Source: Mucilaginibacter rubeus (GTDB lineage Bacteria; Bacteroidota; Bacteroidia; Sphingobacteriales; Sphingobacteriaceae). Taken from it: a stretch of DNA of 64,000 nucleotides. The notes beneath the pieces are model-generated. The model was given only the letters and a program-made list of their open reading frames with translations, was not told the origin of the DNA and made no database searches. The stretch lies in NCBI RefSeq assembly GCF_003286415.2, contig NZ_CP043450.1, forward strand, positions 4,712,001 through 4,776,000. The letters run 5' to 3'. The first letter of the stretch is position 1. Each line of letters starts with the position of its first letter. The position numbers and the translations under genes are program-made. Shown piece after piece: positions 60,085 to 64,000 of this stretch.

Positions 60085-60948
60085 TCATTGTGTATCCGAT
60101 AATCGTTTGATGCAGACTTCCAAACTGTCTCTCCAATACGGTATTTCCATCCCGAATGTGGATTTGATTTTAGCCTTATCCATCACCGAAAAGGCAGGGC
60201 GCTGTGCCTTTGTTGGAAACTCTGCAGTACGGATCGGGAATACTTTAACATTGGTACCCGAAATATCAAAAATGCCTTTGGCAAAGTCATACCATGAAGT
60301 TACCCCTTCGTTACTGTAGTGATAAATGCCATAAGCCTTTTTATCTGACTTAATTATATCAAGAATAGCACCTGCAAGGTCAATAGCATAGGTTGGGGTA
60401 CCAACCTGGTCGGCAATGATCTTAAGCTCGTCCCGATCGGCCCCAAGCTTCAACATGGTTTTTACAAAATTGTTGCCATATTCAGAATACAACCAGCTTG
60501 TACGGATGGTATAGTATTGATCAATAATTGCTGTGATATCCTGTTCGCCTTCCAACTTGGTAAGGCCATATATGCTAATAGGGTCAGCAGCATCCTCTTC
60601 CGTACGCGGTAACGCCACATCTCCTTTAAAAACAAAATCTGTCGAGATCTGTACAAGGACAGTACCGTAAGTTTTACATTGTTTAGCCAGGTTAGCGGCC
60701 CCTGTTTTATTAATGGCACGCGCAAGGTCAACATCGTCCTCGGCTTTATCTACAGCTGTATAGGCAGCACAATTGATAGCAAAAGTTGGTTTATACTTTT
60801 CAAAAACTATATCAAGCAGGTCTTCGCGAAGAATATTAGCCTCGTCTTCTGGCAAAAAATGGATATAATTTATCCCTTTTTCTTCTGCCACTTTTTTTAA
60901 ACAGTTACCCAATTGTCCGGATGCACCGAATACAATGATGTTTTGCAT
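60085..60948 (-). CDS. rfbD: dTDP-4-dehydrorhamnose reductase
   Basis: 287 residues from ATG 60948. NADPH-dependent last step to dTDP-L-rhamnose. Rossmann loop GASGQLGNCL, INCAAYTAVDKAE, STDFVFKG and catalytic YGLTKLEGE (Tyr-x3-Lys); IRTSWLYSEYGNNF. A longer frame begins inside rfbC and is not needed. It follows rfbC by 40 bp. Confidence 0.94.
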   Translation of the reverse strand: MQNIIVFGASGQLGNCLKKVAEEKGINYIHFLPEDEANILREDLLDIVFEKYKPTFAINCAAYTAVDKAEDDVDLARAINKTGAANLAKQCKTYGTVLVQISTDFVFKGDVALPRTEEDAADPISIYGLTKLEGEQDITAIIDQYYTIRTSWLYSEYGNNFVKTMLKLGADRDELKIIADQVGTPTYAIDLAGAILDIIKSDKKAYGIYHYSNEGVTSWYDFAKGIFDISGTNVKVFPIRTAEFPTKAQRPAFSVMDKAKIKSTFGMEIPYWRDSLEVCIKRLSDTQ

Positions 60949-60988
60949 TTTACTTCGTGTTATTTTTTTTGACTTATGGAAGATAGGG

Positions 60989-61543
60989 TTAAAAACCAAA
61001 ATCAGGAGCATCCTTTAAAAAGGGCAGCTCAATATCTTTGTCCGACACCAGCACATCACTGCCGCTTAGTTGCCAGTCGATATTTAAGTCGGGATCGGCA
61101 TAGTGCAAGCCGCCTTCCGACGCTTTATCATAATAATTATCGCATTTATATTGAAACACGGCTTCATCGCTCAACACAATAAATCCATGTGCAAACCCTC
61201 TTGGTATAAAAAACTGTTCGTTATTTTCTTCTGATAAGATCACGCTGCAATACTGGCCATAAGTTGCCGAACCTTTACGCAGATCAACAGCTACGTCCAA
61301 TACCGCACCTTTAGTTACCCTCACCAGTTTAGCCTGTGAAAATTCGCCCCTTTGCAGATGAAGGCCACGTAGTACACCCTTTGTTGAATATGATTGATTA
61401 TCCTGTACAAAAGAAATATTGAAGCCTGTAGCCTCAGCAAATCGCTGCTGGTTAAAAGATTCAAAAAAGTAACCACGGTCATCATTAAAAATACGTGGTT
61501 TTATGATCAGGCATCCCTCGAGCGGGGTTGGTATTATAGTCAT
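60989..61543 (-). CDS. rfbC: dTDP-4-dehydrorhamnose 3,5-epimerase
   Basis: 184 residues, cupin fold. FNDDRGYFFESFNQQRF, GVLRGLHLQRGEFSQAKLVR (base His in RGLHLQ), VLDVAVDLRKGSATYG, FIPRGFAHGFIVLSD and FQYKCDNYYD. Standard length. Upstream of rfbD in the same orientation. Confidence 0.95.
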   Translation of the reverse strand: MTIIPTPLEGCLIIKPRIFNDDRGYFFESFNQQRFAEATGFNISFVQDNQSYSTKGVLRGLHLQRGEFSQAKLVRVTKGAVLDVAVDLRKGSATYGQYCSVILSEENNEQFFIPRGFAHGFIVLSDEAVFQYKCDNYYDKASEGGLHYADPDLNIDWQLSGSDVLVSDKDIELPFLKDAPDFGF

Positions 61544-61897
61544 AGTGTTTATAAAGATAAACTCCCAATAAGCCCGATATTAAATAGATAACAGCTAATT
61601 AGGAGCATACGATTGTGTTTTTTATTCAAATATCACAGAAATACAATCAAAAAAAAATTATACTTACAGGAGAGCTTAAAAGATGATACGAAGCGCTAAA
61701 ATGCCCGGTATCAACTAAACTCACCCAATAGCCATATTTAAAGCTTATACTTAAAAACTGGCAATTTGTTGCACTATCTTAAAAAAATATAGCGAAAGGG
61801 TTAATATTAACTATCAGCCTTTCGCTTCAAATTACCCAACCAACAGGAAGGATAACAATATTTAGGAAAATTTATAAATTAAATACAAATACCCTGT
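61544..61897. other. 354-bp gap between rfbC and the SMP-30 gene
   Basis: AT-rich, no gene. It should contain the rfbC promoter on its left side, but no TAnnTTTG is convincing. The right side holds the SMP-30 terminator. Confidence 0.5.
61781..61826 (-). terminator. Intrinsic terminator of gmd-fcl-SMP-30 run
   Basis: AGCGAAAGG (61791-61799) and CCTTTCGCT (61818-61826). On the minus strand the stem is followed by ATATTTTTTT. Confidence 0.78.
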
Positions 61898-62791
61898 TTA
61901 GTTCAGGAATTTAAAGTAATTGGCCGGTACGCCCGCAACATCTAAGTCTGCAACAAATATTGAGCCGCTTAGCGGATATTGTTCCAACTCCCCGGTCGAC
62001 ATTTCAACACTTGCCGAAGTAATGTACAACTGGTCGAGATTTGGCCCTCCAAAAGCACATGAAGTTACCTTAGGCGCGGGGATATTGATCTTCTGCAAAA
62101 TATTTCCGGTTGATGGATCAACCCTGATCACACCAAATCCATCCCATAAAGCAACCCACAATAATCCTTCGCTATCAATAGTCATTCCATCAGGATAGCC
62201 GTTCTCTTCGGCTATTTTTAAGATCAATTTCCTATTTGAAATATTGCCGTGCTTTGAGTCGAAGTCATATTGTACGATTTCTCCTGTCGGGGTATCGATA
62301 TAATACATTTTTGAACCATCGGCATTCCATGCTATACCGTTTGATATTGACACCTGGCTAACTTGTTCCTTAAGATCAAGCCCATTATCGACGGAATACA
62401 GTGAACTCACATTACTGACACCATCCATAGATAAAGTGCCAACCCAAAACCGACCATGAGGGTCACATTTACCATCATTAAATCGCTTATTATGTTCTTT
62501 ATGAATTTCGGTATTCAGGATATAGTCAACGGCACCGTTCTCAAGATTTACTGTTGCCAAACCATCTTCAAGAGCAGTTAAAACAGTATCCTTAGTTACA
62601 GGTACCACTGTGCCAATTCGCCGGCCAACATCAAATACTTTGTTTTCGCCGGTAACAGGGTTAAAAACATTTAAGCATCTGCCTTCAATATCAACCCAGT
62701 ACAACTTTTGGTTTTCAACACTCCATATCGAGCCTTCGCCCAACTTCGCGTTTACTTTTAAAGCAACGGTGGCATCAATAATAGTACTCAT
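61898..62791 (-). CDS. SMP-30/gluconolactonase/LRE family protein
   Basis: 297 residues, six-bladed beta-propeller. Metal-site segments: KLGEGSIWSVENQKLYWVD (Glu), FNDGKCDPHGRFWVGTL (Asn-Asp), ISNGIAWNADGSKMYYIDT (Asn) and YPDGMTIDSEGLLWVALWDG (Asp). Members hydrolyse sugar lactones. It begins 10 bp after fcl, so it belongs to the fucose gene run, where a role on a fucono- or other sugar lactone would be a guess. Confidence 0.9.
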   Translation of the reverse strand: MSTIIDATVALKVNAKLGEGSIWSVENQKLYWVDIEGRCLNVFNPVTGENKVFDVGRRIGTVVPVTKDTVLTALEDGLATVNLENGAVDYILNTEIHKEHNKRFNDGKCDPHGRFWVGTLSMDGVSNVSSLYSVDNGLDLKEQVSQVSISNGIAWNADGSKMYYIDTPTGEIVQYDFDSKHGNISNRKLILKIAEENGYPDGMTIDSEGLLWVALWDGFGVIRVDPSTGNILQKINIPAPKVTSCAFGGPNLDQLYITSASVEMSTGELEQYPLSGSIFVADLDVAGVPANYFKFLN

Positions 62792-62801
62792 CTATCCTTG
62801 C

Positions 62802-63749
62802 TTAGCTTTTTATAAGGTCGGCTTTAGTTTTATCCAAAAAATCGTGATAGGCCATTTTAATGCCATCTTCCAATTCGATAGAATGTTTCCAACCTTTACT
62901 GTGCAGTTTGGATACATCCATCAACTTGCGAGGCGTGCCATCAGGTTTAGAAGTATCAAACTTGATTTCACCGGTGTATCCTATGATATCCTTAATCAAA
63001 AGTGCTAATTCTTTGATGGAAACATCTTCGCCGGTGCCAATATTTACAAGACCTTCTTCGTCATAATTGAGCATCAAGTAGTAGCACGCTTCAGCAAGAT
63101 CATCGGCAAACAAAAACTCGCGTTTAGGCGATCCTGTACCCCAAATGGTAACATCAGGCAACCCCTGTTCCTTTGCCTCGTGAAAACGGCGTATCAAAGC
63201 CGGTAAAACGTGTGAGTTTTGCGGATGATAATTATCATTGTAACCATATAAATTGGTAGGCATTACCGAAATATAATTACAACCATATTGCGCACGATAC
63301 GCGTCGCACATTTTTATACCTGCAATTTTTGCAATTGCATAAGGCTCGTTAGTTGTTTCCAATAAACCTGTTAGCAAGTACTCTTCTTTCAATGGCTGCG
63401 GTGCCATTTTTGGATAAATACAGCTTGAGCCAAGAAACATCAGTTTCTTAACCCCATTCAGGTATGATTGGTGAATTACATTATTCTGGATTTGAAGGTT
63501 ATCGTACAAGAATTCGGCACGATAAGTATTGTTTGCCACGATACCTCCAACTTTTGCCGCAGCAAGAAATACATAATCGGGCTTTTCAACCTCAAAAAAG
63601 TCTGCTACCTGCTGTTGGTTCCTTAAATCAAGTGTATCTGATGTACGGGTAATGAAATTGCTATACCCCTCTTTTACGAGTTTACGATATATTGCAGAGC
63701 CAACCATACCACGGTGGCCTGCAATATAAATTTTGGCATCTTTTTCCAT
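62802..63749 (-). CDS. fcl: GDP-L-fucose synthase
   Basis: 315 residues from ATG 63749. Bifunctional epimerase/reductase: GDP-4-keto-6-deoxymannose to GDP-L-fucose. IYIAGHRGMVGSAIYRKL, AAAKVGGIVANNTYRAEFLY, FLGSSCIYPKMAPQP, catalytic YAIAKIAGIKMCDAYR and MPTNLYGYNDNYHPQNSHVL. A TTG four codons earlier overlaps the gmd stop and is less likely. Follows gmd by 4 bp. Confidence 0.95.
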   Translation of the reverse strand: MEKDAKIYIAGHRGMVGSAIYRKLVKEGYSNFITRTSDTLDLRNQQQVADFFEVEKPDYVFLAAAKVGGIVANNTYRAEFLYDNLQIQNNVIHQSYLNGVKKLMFLGSSCIYPKMAPQPLKEEYLLTGLLETTNEPYAIAKIAGIKMCDAYRAQYGCNYISVMPTNLYGYNDNYHPQNSHVLPALIRRFHEAKEQGLPDVTIWGTGSPKREFLFADDLAEACYYLMLNYDEEGLVNIGTGEDVSIKELALLIKDIIGYTGEIKFDTSKPDGTPRKLMDVSKLHSKGWKHSIELEDGIKMAYHDFLDKTKADLIKS

Positions 63750-63753
63750 CAAA

Positions 63754-64000
63754 TTATTCAAATTGATTTTTAATAGTATAGCCAGATTCTTTTAATAATT
63801 TTTCTTTACGGAAATGATCAACGTCGGCATTCATCATATCTTCAACCAACATTTTCAAATCATATTTAGGCGACCATCCAAGTAATGTTTTTGATTTTGT
63901 TGGATCACCAATCAATAACTCTACTTCTGTTGGGCGGAAATATTTTGGATCAACCGCTACTACTTCCTTACCAATTTCAACCTGAAAATCTGGTGATTCA
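63754..64000 (-). CDS. gmd: GDP-mannose 4,6-dehydratase, C-terminal part
   Basis: The last 81 codons, cut by the window end. DPKYFRPTEVELLIGDPTKS, then LLGWSPKYDLKMLVEDMMNA and DVDHFRKEKLLKESGYTI are the conserved GMD tail (RPTEVELLIGDPTKA and the WxPK motif). It feeds fcl directly. The continuation beyond 64 kb should carry the active-site half. Confidence 0.92.
   Translation of the reverse strand, partial: ESPDFQVEIGKEVVAVDPKYFRPTEVELLIGDPTKSKTLLGWSPKYDLKMLVEDMMNADVDHFRKEKLLKESGYTIKNQFE

Overview
The window reads as chromosomal DNA of a Bacteroidota bacterium, most likely Sphingobacteriaceae (Mucilaginibacter/Pedobacter-like). This placement is inferred from several signs. Promoters follow the TTG-N(17-23)-TAnnTTTG pattern rather than the sigma-70 consensus. 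A type IX secretion sorting domain is present. TamL and TamB lie side by side. There is an ECF sigma factor with an unusual partner, many SCKK-type lipoproteins, and numerous short extragenic palindromes. No rRNA, tRNA, CRISPR array, transposase or phage gene was seen.

Layout. 1-5.4 kb: the 3' end of an unidentified gene (possibly an M3 peptidase), two GT4 glycosyltransferases (one fused to a helical glycosidase-like domain) and a class III aminotransferase; beside the latter lies a relic of a second aminotransferase 3' end. 5.7-7.9 kb: an ECF sigma operon whose membrane partner carries seven tandem VPxxYF repeats, plus a Spy-like periplasmic protein. 7.9-12.7 kb: a probable operon of FAH-family hydrolase, M23 peptidase, Bcp peroxiredoxin and a split transketolase. 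12.9-19.6 kb: a small T9SS-sorted protein, Kup potassium uptake, a DUF5655 protein, an amino acid permease, a PAP2 phosphatase and an unknown membrane-anchored protein. 19.9-23.5 kb: a GH130 enzyme with an apparent C-terminal frameshift, divergent from a two-component system. 23.8-27 kb: DUF58 protein, thioredoxin, SDR dehydrogenase and divergent HxlR regulator. 27-41 kb: DnaE, TamB-TamL, a retropepsin-like protein and GyrB. 41-51.8 kb: an unknown barrel/lipoprotein pair, an OmpH-like lipoprotein, guanine deaminase, an Hsp15-like protein, DapD, a glycosyltransferase, TsaC, a CCA-adding-enzyme-like protein, a pRiA4b ORF-3-like protein and MiaA. 51.8-64 kb: nucleotide-sugar genes (rfbA; rfbC-rfbD; gmd-fcl plus an SMP-30 protein) interrupted by cysD-cysN and by a tandemly duplicated pair of lipoprotein genes.

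How it fits together. The right end supplies dTDP-L-rhamnose and GDP-L-fucose precursors and activated sulfate, consistent with a surface polysaccharide locus continuing beyond 64 kb. The four paralogous lipoproteins beside it look like surface proteins distantly resembling FimB/Mfa2-type fimbrial subunits. The remainder is mostly housekeeping.

The non-coding DNA is unusually structured. At least eight elements of a TGTCATT-type palindrome occur, with compensatory changes between arms, along with several other inverted-repeat families. The best leads for something new are the seven-repeat anti-sigma-like protein, the duplicated lipoprotein pair, the aminotransferase relic between palindromes, and the frameshifted GH130 gene. 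I found no clearly novel defence or biosynthetic system.
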